A stretch of DNA of 64,000 nt from CBDCRK01 sp965220955 (GTDB lineage Bacteria; Desulfobacterota; Binatia; Bin18; CBDCRK01): contig CBDCRK010000030.1 of NCBI GenBank assembly GCA_965220955.1, forward strand, positions 1-64,000, given 5' to 3'. Below are positions 8,693-15,563 of the stretch, piece after piece. Position 1 is the stretch's first letter; every line of letters starts with the position of its first letter. A program made the translations under genes and the position numbers. The notes beneath the pieces were generated by a model. That model ran no database searches. It worked only from the letters and a program-made list of their open reading frames with translations, and was not told the origin of the DNA.

Positions 8693-8928
8693 TACCGTCG
8701 GTCAACGACTCGTTGCGAACGCAACGCAGCGGTAAACTCGTCAAGATCATCGGGCGTCCACGTCACATATCGGCGCAGGCGAGTACGCCGCGCCTCTAGG
8801 CCCACCGCATCTCGCAGGAGGGCCAAGATAGTGCTGTTCAAACTCTCCCCCCGCTCCTCGCTAATGGCGCGAAGCTGGCGTGAGAGTTCGGCATCGACAT
8901 CACGAAGCATAATCTGTGTAACCGTCAT
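8683..8928 (-). CDS. vapB: VapB/FitA-like ribbon-helix-helix antitoxin
   Basis: An 81-residue protein. The N-terminus TVTQIMLRDVDAELSRQLR followed by an SLNSTILALL helix is a ribbon-helix-helix (Arc/FitA) DNA-binding domain; the C-terminus (RRYVTWTPDDLDEFTAAL) is the toxin-wrapping region. It precedes and overlaps the vapC gene. A CTGTTA/TAACAG inverted repeat (8930-8955) sits immediately upstream of the ATG and is the likely operator for repression by the VapBC complex. It is divergent from the XRE/ImmA gene at 9081. Confidence 0.8.
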   Translation of the reverse strand: MTVTQIMLRDVDAELSRQLRAISEERGESLNSTILALLRDAVGLEARRTRLRRYVTWTPDDLDEFTAALRSQRVVDRRYWG

Positions 8929-8929
8929 A

Positions 8930-8955
8930 CTGTTACCCGCATATCGTTATAACAG
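8930..8955. promoter_or_regulatory. Candidate VapBC operator
   Basis: CTGTTA (8930-8935) and TAACAG (8950-8955) form a 6-bp inverted repeat with a 14-bp spacer one base outside the vapB start codon, in the 152-bp divergent region. Position fits an autoregulatory operator; the short arms keep confidence low. Confidence 0.35.
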
Positions 8956-9080
8956 CATGACGTCAAGAATGGAGCGGAGGATCATCCCGTGCAGGCGTCG
9001 GTTTGGCCGGACCTCTCATAAAGTTTTCAAATTACTAAAATATGTGATAAAGATAACCAGAACCGAGAAAGGAACGGACA

Positions 9081-10220
9081 ATGACCGATGAAGCGACCAT
9101 CGCCGCAAACGTCGCCCGGTTGCGACTGAATCGGCAATTGACCCAGGAGGATCTCGCTGCAAAGGCCGGGCTCTCGCGTGTGGCGATTGGAAAGATCGAG
9201 CGGGGGGCGGTCGTTCCGCGCGCACGGACCCTCAGCGCTTTGGCAAAGGCGCTCGCGGTTCCGGTCGGGGAGCTTGTCACCCCCGTCCGGCCTCTCGAAA
9301 GCGTGCGGTTCCGCGCTCGGGCGCAGGTCCATGCACGCGAGCAGATTCTAGCCGAGGTCTCGAAATGGCTGGACGCCTACGCCGGGCTTGAGGCTACCTT
9401 GGACGAGCATCTCCCGTTCCGGTTCGAGAAGGCGGTGTCTACAGGCCGCCGTGGCAGCCCTGCGGAGGTTGCGCAGGCCGCGCGCCGGGCAGTCGAGTTG
9501 AGCCCCGAGGAGCCGTTGCGCGATATCTGCGGACTGCTTGAGGGGAACGGAGTGAAACTTCTGCTCCTGGAAACGAATCGAGACTCGTTCTTCGGGCTGA
9601 GCGTCGGCGCGCGCCATGGTGTCCCGGCGGTGGTTGTCAACACCTGGGACCGGATTTCGGTGGAACGCTGGATATTCACTGCGGCGCACGAACTGGGCCA
9701 CCTGTTACTTCACCAAGACGAATACCAGCGCGATGCCACCGACCTACCAATGGAGACAGAACGGGAAGCCGACGCCTTTGCAAGCGAGTTCCTGATGCCG
9801 GAGACGGCGTTCGCAGCCGAGTGGAATGGGACCCGTGGTCATTCGCTTCTGCTGCGTGTCCTCAAAGTCAAGCGCATCTTCCGCGTGAGCTACAAGACCG
9901 TGCTCTACCGGCTTGTAGAGTCGAACCGCGAAACATCCGCCGTCTGGCGCGCGTTCCAGGCCCAGCACCGGGGGTACTTCGGCAAGACACTTCGCAAAAC
10001 CGACGAGCCCGCGGCACTTGAGAAGGGCGAGTTCGCGTGGAACTGGAGCCGCTCGGGGGAACCAGCTGGTCTCTCCGAACACGACTTCATTGAGGACCGC
10101 CTGTCACGACTCGTGCGGCAGGCGCTCGAAGAGGAACGCATTTCGCTCGGGCGCGCTGCTGAGATATTGGGCCTCACGCGGAACAAGATGAGGCAGAAGG
10201 CGCGTGAGTGGGCGAGTTAG
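9081..10220 (+). CDS. XRE-family HTH regulator with ImmA/IrrE zinc metallopeptidase domain
   Basis: A 379-residue two-domain protein. Residues about 7-62 are a Cro/C1-type helix-turn-helix (RLNRQLTQEDLAAKAGLS then KIERGAVVP). Residues about 150-245 are an M78 (ImmA/IrrE) peptidase with the zinc motif HELGH at 203-207 and a downstream EREADAFASEFLMP segment supplying the third ligand. A C-terminal helix-turn-helix-like segment (SLGRAAEILGLTRNKMR) completes it. Such fused regulators typically precede a PIN or similar toxin gene and act as cleavable repressor/antitoxin. Here the following gene begins as a PIN protein but is broken, so the module has probably lost its toxin. Confidence 0.85.
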   Translation: MTDEATIAANVARLRLNRQLTQEDLAAKAGLSRVAIGKIERGAVVPRARTLSALAKALAVPVGELVTPVRPLESVRFRARAQVHAREQILAEVSKWLDAYAGLEATLDEHLPFRFEKAVSTGRRGSPAEVAQAARRAVELSPEEPLRDICGLLEGNGVKLLLLETNRDSFFGLSVGARHGVPAVVVNTWDRISVERWIFTAAHELGHLLLHQDEYQRDATDLPMETEREADAFASEFLMPETAFAAEWNGTRGHSLLLRVLKVKRIFRVSYKTVLYRLVESNRETSAVWRAFQAQHRGYFGKTLRKTDEPAALEKGEFAWNWSRSGEPAGLSEHDFIEDRLSRLVRQALEEERISLGRAAEILGLTRNKMRQKAREWAS

Positions 10221-10412
10221 ATGCCGGCTACGCCGCCTGTGCTTCTTGCCGACGCGGACGTGCTTATCGACTACCGCGAGTCTGAATTAGCGATCCTCAA
10301 TCTTGTAGTTCAGCACGTAGGGCGAGTGGAGCATCTGTTTGGGTTGTATGAGAAGATGATAGTGCCGCTGGAAGCTGGGATGAGGGGGAAACCGAAACGG
10401 CGAAGACACTAG
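10221..10412 (+). pseudogene. Chimeric remnant: PIN-toxin start joined to an MmeI-like C-terminal tail
   Basis: A 63-codon reading frame directly following the XRE/ImmA stop. Residues 1 to about 34 (PPVLLADADVLIDYRESEL) are the first strand and helix of a PIN toxin of the type that accompanies ImmA-family regulators, including its first Asp. From residue 36 the sequence switches to VEHLFGLYEKM...PLEAGM, which is the tail of an MmeI-like protein as at 6296-6388. The tails differ at several residues (TA against IV, KGKRK against RGKPK), so this came from a second, divergent MmeI-like gene rather than from a copy of the first. The PIN catalytic core is absent. I read it as a deletion junction, unlikely to encode a functional protein. 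Confidence 0.7.
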
Positions 10413-10414
10413 AT

Positions 10415-10915
10415 TTAGATGAAGCCTAGCTTTCTTAAAGAATCAGCTAGCTTCGGTTTTATTTGTTCTGGATCAATGAAGTTGTTGGACAACGAATTCT
10501 TGATGGTCGTCTCGACTTTTTTCTCATTATAACGTTTAATCTGTCCGCTACGTTTTATGGCGGAAGCCAGAAGGGCGACTTTGGACATAGTTAATTCGAT
10601 AAGGTTCTCATGCCAACCGTTGACTTCAAGATCGGGAGTATCTGCTTGATTTTTGTTGCGTTTAATACCGCATTCCTTCAGGATATCTTCTGGAAACATA
10701 GCTAGATCGAAAATGGTTAGATAATCTCGCGTGGAAGCCAAGGCCGCAACGATCCTTTCCAGCTTCTTATCGGGTTCATCAAGGACGAAAACCAACAGGC
10801 TGTTGTCGGTTGTTGCCAAGCATTTTGTCGCGTCAGCTTGAGTATCCCCTTGCCCGAGCCATGGAACGTTGTCCCAATATCGTTTCTGGTTCAACTTTCT
10901 GAAAATTACTGTCAC
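10415..10915 (-). CDS. Uncharacterised 166-residue protein, partner of HEAT-like gene
   Basis: No family recognised. The protein is soluble and mixed alpha/beta, with an N-terminal part rich in Trp, Asp and Thr (YWDNVPWLGQGDTQADATKC) and a long C-terminal helical part ending NNFIDPEQIKPKLADSLRKLG. The start is GTG at 10915, supported by GGAGG located 10 bases upstream inside the end of the preceding gene, 5 bp after that gene's stop: the pair is almost certainly co-translated. Base composition is more AT-rich than the HEAT-like gene. It is encoded on the opposite strand to, and convergent with, the chimeric PIN remnant. Position in a defence-type island is the only functional hint. Confidence 0.65.
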   Translation of the reverse strand: MTVIFRKLNQKRYWDNVPWLGQGDTQADATKCLATTDNSLLVFVLDEPDKKLERIVAALASTRDYLTIFDLAMFPEDILKECGIKRNKNQADTPDLEVNGWHENLIELTMSKVALLASAIKRSGQIKRYNEKKVETTIKNSLSNNFIDPEQIKPKLADSLRKLGFI

Positions 10916-10920
10916 GAACG

Positions 10921-11406
10921 TCAGACCTCCAACGAGCGGACGAGGTCCTCCAGGTCCTCCCGAAGTTCGGGCACTTTTTCCCTTTCAATAGCTTGCTTGA
11001 GATGAGGGAGGGCTATGCTTTCATCGAGATGAGCTAAGCTTGACGCCGCCGTGTCGCGGATCAATGACGACGGGCTACGAAGGCCGGTACACAATAAATC
11101 TATCACCGACCCGCGTACGGTGATTGCTTCCTGACGTGAAGCCCATTGGAGCATTTCAGTCAGGACTTCCGGGCGCACGGCATTAGTCAACAGCCGTCCT
11201 TTCAGAGATTGCAGCACTTCGCCCGGATAGTACGCAAATAAATTTTGAAGACTTTCGGAGAATCGGCTTTCCATGCCAACCTCGAATTGCTCGTCATGAG
11301 CGGCCAAAAATAACCGGTCTAATTGCGCCTCCACTCGAGGAGGAACCGAGACAAGCGTGCTCTCGTTGATAGAAGGAAGACCGACCGCAGATCTCAGAGC
11401 GTTCAT
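10921..11406 (-). CDS. HEAT-repeat-like hypothetical protein
   Basis: A 161-residue helical protein (start ATG at 11406; a TTG start at 11526 would add 40 poorly conserved-looking residues). The C-terminal half has repeating helix pairs such as TVRGSVIDLLCTGLRSPSS then IRDTAASSLAHLDESIALP, the spacing and small-residue pattern of HEAT/ARM-type repeats, which usually mediate protein-protein contact. GAGGTG upstream of the ATG is a plausible ribosome-binding site. It is followed after 5 bp by the 166-residue gene, making a two-gene operon. No catalytic motif is visible and no function is assigned. Confidence 0.6.
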   Translation of the reverse strand: MNALRSAVGLPSINESTLVSVPPRVEAQLDRLFLAAHDEQFEVGMESRFSESLQNLFAYYPGEVLQSLKGRLLTNAVRPEVLTEMLQWASRQEAITVRGSVIDLLCTGLRSPSSLIRDTAASSLAHLDESIALPHLKQAIEREKVPELREDLEDLVRSLEV

Positions 11407-11797
11407 AATTGGTTGTGCACCTCGTCGGGATCGTTCCCTACCAGAGGCTTCCAGAGAGGCGTGTGTTGTTCTGGGATGACGGCGCCAGTGAAGAACGCTG
11501 AGAATCGCAGCCCCGCGGCCTTCCAATCGCTCAAGCTACATTTAGCCATCAACCGTTATCCTTATGTATTGCTTGCCAGTGTTTGTTGTTCGTTCGCGGG
11601 CGATACCTTCTACGAAGACATCTTTTCCTATACCCGATATGTTGACCCTAGGCTGGCAATACTGCGCATGTCAAGAGCCTGATAATCCGAGGCACCTGTC
11701 GCCTTCGGGCCAAAGAGGACACAGTCTCAGGGCTGTAATTGGCCGATCTAGTGATACCCTATCGAGCGGCATATTTTGGGCAAACCGGCCAAAGATG
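11407..11797. other. Intergenic region without recognised gene
   Basis: About 390 bases between the HEAT-like gene and the right direct repeat. I see no convincing reading frame with a ribosome-binding site, no RNA gene and no terminator with a T-run. It probably contains the promoter of the two-gene unit reading leftward and decayed DNA at the island edge. Confidence 0.4.
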
Positions 11798-11859
11798 GGG
11801 CATTCTCAGGGGAGGGTATCCCGGCTACAGTGGGCAAAAAAACCGAAATGAGGAGGCAA
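11798..11859 (+). repeat. Direct repeat, right copy
   Basis: GGGCATTCTCAGG (11798-11810) and a 38-base block (11822-11859) match the left copy at 3506-3582 in the same orientation, with 3 mismatches in the 38-base block. This copy lacks the internal tandem duplication of the left one. It again ends in GAGGAGG. Together the copies bracket 8.2 kb of restriction and toxin-antitoxin genes. Confidence 0.7.
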
Positions 11860-11877
11860 ACGGGAGAGGAGAACGAC

Positions 11878-12018
11878 ATGGACGAACCGCGCAGCCCGTA
11901 TGCCCAGGTGTGGCACAAGTCGGATGAGCAGGCCGGGCAAGACGCGGCCGAAAAGCTCGGCGGGTTCTGTTGGCCTGGGCAACGATCTTGGCTCGGGCGA
12001 ATGAAAAGGGGCTTGTGA
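11878..12018 (+). CDS. Possible short ORF after right repeat
   Basis: A 46-codon frame beginning ATG at 11878 behind a good Shine-Dalgarno (AGAGGAGAACGAC). The first part (MDEPRSPYAQVWHKSDEQAG) is hydrophilic, and the last part overlaps, in another frame, the OsmC-like remnant at 11970. I recognise no family. It may be the truncated start of a gene whose remainder was lost, with the OsmC-like tail brought next to it or frameshifted away. Confidence 0.25.
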   Translation: MDEPRSPYAQVWHKSDEQAGQDAAEKLGGFCWPGQRSWLGRMKRGL

Positions 12019-12179
12019 AAACAATAGACGTTAACCTGACCGTACGCATTAGCGCACCCCAAGAGCAGGGCCGGACGATTGTCGAACGGGCGGAAAAAGG
12101 CTGCTACATCAAGGGCCTGCTCAAAGACAGTATTGACTACCGGCTGAATTTGAGTATTGAGACCCTCGGCGCGGCCTGA
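11970..12179 (+). pseudogene. Fragment resembling the C-terminal half of an OsmC/Ohr-fold protein
   Basis: The 69-codon frame reads TILARANEKGLVKTIDVNLT and ends with RTIVERAEKGCYIKGLLKD. This resembles the end of OsmC-type peroxide-related proteins, where an A-E-x-x-C-x-I segment follows the last strand and supplies one of two redox cysteines. No in-frame N-terminal half or credible start codon is present (only TTG at 11970), so this looks like a 5'-truncated remnant. The similarity is judged by eye and could be wrong. Confidence 0.35.
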
Positions 12180-12189
12180 CCAGAAAAGA

Positions 12190-12222
12190 CCCTCACCCCG
12201 GCCCTCTCCCTGAGGGAGAAGG
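12190..12222. repeat. Partial copy of the nested palindromic repeat
   Basis: CCCTCACCC (12190-12198), CCCTCTCCC (12202-12210) and GGGAGAAGG (12214-12222) correspond to the first three arms of the repeat at 31-84. The outer closing arm is missing, so only the inner hairpin can form. It lies after the OsmC-like remnant and marks the end of the accessory region. Confidence 0.5.
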
Positions 12223-12457
12223 AGAAAAGACTCTGTTGCTGACACAGCAGATTGCTGCTTAATACGCAGGCACGCCGCCCTCTATTCTTTCCTCCTCCTC
12301 CAAAAAGTCGTGTTTTATTCGGGCTTTCCACAAGACCCGATTTCGGCATCATTCTTGCGCCCTTTATCTGACCATAAGAAACGTCTAACTCAGGCTTTAT
12401 CTATTTGTCACCAAGGAGAGACGAAATACAGCTGAGCAGGACAAAACGCCGACCTGA

Positions 12458-12471
12458 GTCACCTAGGTGAC
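12458..12471. promoter_or_regulatory. 14-bp perfect palindrome upstream of the B12 leader
   Basis: GTCACCTAGGTGAC is a perfect palindrome about 75 bp before the TTGACA box at 12544. It could be an operator for a dimeric regulator of the B12 operon, or chance. The surrounding bases 12223-12543 contain no recognised gene. Confidence 0.3.
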
Positions 12472-12543
12472 CGAGGGTGTGTTGAGTACCGGCGGGTGTT
12501 ACCCTATAAGGGGCGTTTGTCCTGGGAAGAAGCTGCTCTCCTC

Positions 12544-12572
12544 TTGACAGACAGCTTTTCCCTGTGTAACAG
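12544..12572 (+). promoter_or_regulatory. Probable sigma70-type promoter of the B12 operon
   Basis: A consensus -35 box TTGACA (12544-12549) is followed after 17 bases by a weak -10 candidate TAACAG (12567-12572). Transcription would start some 7 bases further on, immediately before the cobalamin riboswitch P1 stem at 12587, which is the expected geometry. Confidence 0.45.
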
Positions 12573-12586
12573 CTCTTTCTACATAG

Positions 12587-12746
12587 CCGGTTAGGTCCCG
12601 CTCAGTATGGGCAAAGAGGGAAGGGGGTGAGAAGCCCCCGCTGCCCCGCAACTGTGAGGGGGGACGAAAGCCGCATCTGCCACTGGTAATACCGGGAAGG
12701 CGCGGTAAGTAGAACGATCCCCAAGCCAGGAGACCTGCCTAGCCGG
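12587..12746 (+). promoter_or_regulatory. Cobalamin (AdoCbl-type) riboswitch aptamer
   Basis: The P1 stem pairs CCGGTTAGG (12587-12595) with CCTAGCCGG (12738-12746). Inside are the hallmark blocks: GTGAGAAGCCCCCGCTGCC, the B12-box core GCCACTGGTAATACC-like region, the GCAACTGTGA segment, and AAGCCAGGAGACCTGCC near the 3' end. The RNA binds a cobalamin and switches expression of the downstream transport operon off when B12 is plentiful. A terminator (12809-12844) lies downstream as expression platform. Confidence 0.93.
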
Positions 12747-12808
12747 AGTTGGCCATGAGGCCTTCCGCGGGGAAGGTGGCTAGGGCAAGAGAAAGGGTTT
12801 TTCGTCAT

Positions 12809-12844
12809 AGCCCCGGTTTTCCGTGCGAAGACCGGGGCTTTTTT
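12809..12844 (+). terminator. Intrinsic terminator / expression platform of the riboswitch
   Basis: AGCCCCGGT (12809-12817) pairs perfectly with ACCGGGGCT (12831-12839), 13-base loop, followed by TTTTTT (12839-12844). The T-run ends exactly at the tonB ATG (12845). The only Shine-Dalgarno-like bases for tonB (GGGG) lie in the 3' arm, so the hairpin may block translation as well as terminate transcription. Confidence 0.85.
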
Positions 12845-13636
12845 ATGCGTGTAACTCTATCGCTTATTGCTTCGTTCCTTTTCCACCTGGGTATCCTTTT
12901 TCTGGTTGGGTTGGCTTTGCTGGCCCTAAGAGAGAAGCCTGCTCCGCCAGGAGTAGTAGTGATTGAGGTTGGGCTACACCCAGTCGCGGGCCAGGAGAAG
13001 GTAGCTCAGGGGCAAGACCAGAATAGGAAGTCAGCCTTAGCTCCTGACCAGCACAAAAGAACTCCGGTTTCACATATTGGCAGAAAGAGTCCGACTCCTT
13101 TACCAGTCCAAAAGAAAATAGCCTCTTCTACTGTTTTTGCGGAGTTGTCTCCAATACCGCCTTCGACGCGGCCTTCTGCGCAGCCTCAACAAAAGACCAA
13201 CAGCTCTTCCTTGCAAACAGAAGAGAAAGTTGCTTCCCGTCCTGGCGGAGAACTCAAGATAAACTCAGTCGAGGCAGAAGGAGAGGCGGCGGGGTTGCCG
13301 CCTGCTCTAAGCAAAGGTTCTCAGATATCTGCCGAAGTTACGGGGAATAACACCGGGAGCGATCTCCGTGCTCACTGTCTTTTCTGTCCGCAGCCGGAAT
13401 ATCCCCTAAGGGCTCGGCAAGAAGGATGGGAAGGCCAGGTCGAGGTTGTGCTTGTTGTTAGAGAGGACGGTACGGCGGCTGAGGTCGACCTACGCCGTTC
13501 CTCTGGCTATCGGGCTCTTGATCGGGCGGCCTTGAGAGTAGCGCGGCAGAGCCGTTTTACGCCCGCGCTACAACAGGGGAGTCCTACAGTGGTACGGGGG
13601 CAAATTCGCTATCAATTTAAGCTTGTGGTTGAGTGA
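12845..13636 (+). CDS. tonB: TonB-family energy transducer
   Basis: A 263-residue protein with an N-terminal membrane anchor (LSLIASFLFHLGILFLVGLALL), a periplasmic Pro/Gln/Ser-rich spacer and a C-terminal TonB domain (QPEYPLRARQEGWEGQVEVV then VDLRRSSGYRALDRAALRVA and SRFTPALQQG). It transmits proton-motive force from ExbB/ExbD to the outer-membrane receptor encoded next. The chosen start follows the riboswitch terminator; an upstream frame would begin inside the hairpin and is rejected. No exbB/exbD genes are nearby, so they must be supplied elsewhere. First gene of the B12 operon; 19 bp before the receptor gene. Confidence 0.9.
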   Translation: MRVTLSLIASFLFHLGILFLVGLALLALREKPAPPGVVVIEVGLHPVAGQEKVAQGQDQNRKSALAPDQHKRTPVSHIGRKSPTPLPVQKKIASSTVFAELSPIPPSTRPSAQPQQKTNSSSLQTEEKVASRPGGELKINSVEAEGEAAGLPPALSKGSQISAEVTGNNTGSDLRAHCLFCPQPEYPLRARQEGWEGQVEVVLVVREDGTAAEVDLRRSSGYRALDRAALRVARQSRFTPALQQGSPTVVRGQIRYQFKLVVE

Positions 13637-13655
13637 CTCGGTGTAAGGAGAAATC

Positions 13656-15563
13656 ATGACAAAAGTTTGGCAGGTGTTGGTGGTGGTGAGCCTCATGCTT
13701 TTTCCTCTATCCAGTTGGGGACAAGAGGAGGTAGAGTTGGGAACTGTGGTTGTTACGGCCACGCGAACCGAAACTCCAATCGAGGAGGTGTCTACTTCGG
13801 TAACTGTGATCACTGAGGAAGAAATTCGCCAGCAACAGGCGGAGACCGTTGCCGAGGTATTACGTAATGTGCCCGGATTGGATGTGTCTCAAAACGGCTC
13901 ACGGGGGACCGTAACCTCAGTCTTTATCCGTGGAGCGGAATCGGACCAGACCCTTGTTCTGATTGATGGGGTTGAGGTGAATAATGCTACTGGAGGAAGT
14001 TTTAACTTTGCCGACCTTACTACCGACAACGTCGAGCGTGTTGAGGTCCTACGCGGAAGCGGAGGTACGCTCTACGGCTCAGAGGCCGTAGGTGGTGTCA
14101 TTAACATTATTACTAAGAGGGGAACCGGGGCACCTACAGCCAGTGTGTCAGCCGAAGGGGGTAACGGCTCCACACACCGGGAAGTTGCCACTTTTTCTGG
14201 TTTGCTGGGCAAGGTCGGCGTTTCGGGCTCAGCGGCCTATATTGAAACAGAGGGCTTTCGTCCTGTGAACGATGACTACCGTAACTTTACTGCTTCTCTG
14301 CGAACCGACGTCAATCTCATAGAAACAGGGACCCTGCGTGGATTCTTTCGTTATGCCGACACTGAAATCGGCCTTTTTAACAATAATAACTTTGCCAATG
14401 TGCGAGACCCAGATGCCTACCAAAAGTCAGATTTTCTTCTCCTCAAGGGAGAATGGGAGCACGAACCCATAGAAAATTTTATCTACCGCCTTTCCGGCTC
14501 GTATGTGCGAGACCGATTGTGGTTTTTTGATGAGCCCGATCAGTTTGATATCTCTTCTAGCTCCTCTCGGTTTCCCACGGAGCTTACTACCGGCGAGTTT
14601 CAGGGCAATTATTACTGGCACGACCTAAGTGTCACTACCTTTGGTTTTGAGTTTGAGGAAAGGTCAGCGGATGTGCGCTCAGACTTTGGCGGCTTTATCA
14701 CCCGCTTTGATGAAAGTCGTAACAATTTTGCCTATTATCTTCAGGAGCAGCTCCGCCTGCTGAACGAGAAGCTCTTTATTGTTGGTGGTTTTCGAGTGGA
14801 CGACAACGAGGATTTTGGTACCAAGATCAACCCGACTTGGTCGCTCGCTTATCTGGTCAAAAAGACAGGAACAAAACTAAAAGCGGGGTTTGCCGAGGGG
14901 TTTAAGGCTCCAGCCTTTAACGAGCTGTTTTTCCCCAACTTTGGTAACCCTGACCTAGATGCCGAAACCAGTAGCGAGTGGAACGCCGGGTTTGAGCAGA
15001 CCCTTTGGGGAGAGCGCTTTTCGCTGGAGGTCGTTTACTTTAACCGCCGGGTTAAGGGATTGATTGAAGCGACTCTGGTGGATCCGGAGACTTTTACCTT
15101 TCAGGCCCAGAACCTTGGCCGGGTAGATGTCGAAGGAGTGGAGGTGATACCGGTTTTTCGCTTGGCGCCTGGCTTGACCATGTCCGCAAGTTTTACTTTC
15201 CTTGATTTTGACACCTCTGATGATCGCTTGCTGCGCCGCCCAGAAGAAAAGGGAGACGTTATCCTCAATTACTATAGGGAGGGGGTCTATCAGGAAACAG
15301 ATGCCATGAATATCAATCTGGTCATTAATGTAGTGGGCGGCAGGGACGATATAGACCCTGTGCTCGGCCCGCGTATCAACCCCATGTATGCCAGGACTGA
15401 CCTGGCTGCTTCGTATACGTTCTCAACCAAGCTATTTCCCCTCTCTCGCCTGACGGTCTACAGCAAGGTTGCGAATCTCTTTGATCGCAACTATGAGGAG
15501 GTGTTAGGCTTAAACTCCATGCCCCTCAACTTTCTGGCGGGGATTAGAGGGACTTTTGGATGA
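13656..15563 (+). CDS. btuB: BtuB-like TonB-dependent outer-membrane receptor (cobalamin/corrinoid)
   Basis: A 635-residue protein with a signal peptide (cleavage about residue 22-23, SWG-QEE), a TonB-box-like ELGTVVVTA, a plug domain (residues about 40-150, with DVSQNGSRGTVTSVFIRG and LYGSEAVGGVINIIT) and a C-terminal 22-strand barrel ending in Phe-Gly, typical of barrels folded by BAM. Placement behind a B12 riboswitch and before btuFCD makes corrinoid uptake the best call. Preceded by GTAAGGAG. Its stop overlaps the cobB start by 4 bases. Confidence 0.9.
   Translation: MTKVWQVLVVVSLMLFPLSSWGQEEVELGTVVVTATRTETPIEEVSTSVTVITEEEIRQQQAETVAEVLRNVPGLDVSQNGSRGTVTSVFIRGAESDQTLVLIDGVEVNNATGGSFNFADLTTDNVERVEVLRGSGGTLYGSEAVGGVINIITKRGTGAPTASVSAEGGNGSTHREVATFSGLLGKVGVSGSAAYIETEGFRPVNDDYRNFTASLRTDVNLIETGTLRGFFRYADTEIGLFNNNNFANVRDPDAYQKSDFLLLKGEWEHEPIENFIYRLSGSYVRDRLWFFDEPDQFDISSSSSRFPTELTTGEFQGNYYWHDLSVTTFGFEFEERSADVRSDFGGFITRFDESRNNFAYYLQEQLRLLNEKLFIVGGFRVDDNEDFGTKINPTWSLAYLVKKTGTKLKAGFAEGFKAPAFNELFFPNFGNPDLDAETSSEWNAGFEQTLWGERFSLEVVYFNRRVKGLIEATLVDPETFTFQAQNLGRVDVEGVEVIPVFRLAPGLTMSASFTFLDFDTSDDRLLRRPEEKGDVILNYYREGVYQETDAMNINLVINVVGGRDDIDPVLGPRINPMYARTDLAASYTFSTKLFPLSRLTVYSKVANLFDRNYEEVLGLNSMPLNFLAGIRGTFG

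Noticed and set aside
12749..12844. Upstream extension of the TonB frame
   Set aside because: It would be translated from riboswitch and terminator sequence; the membrane anchor begins right after the ATG at 12845.
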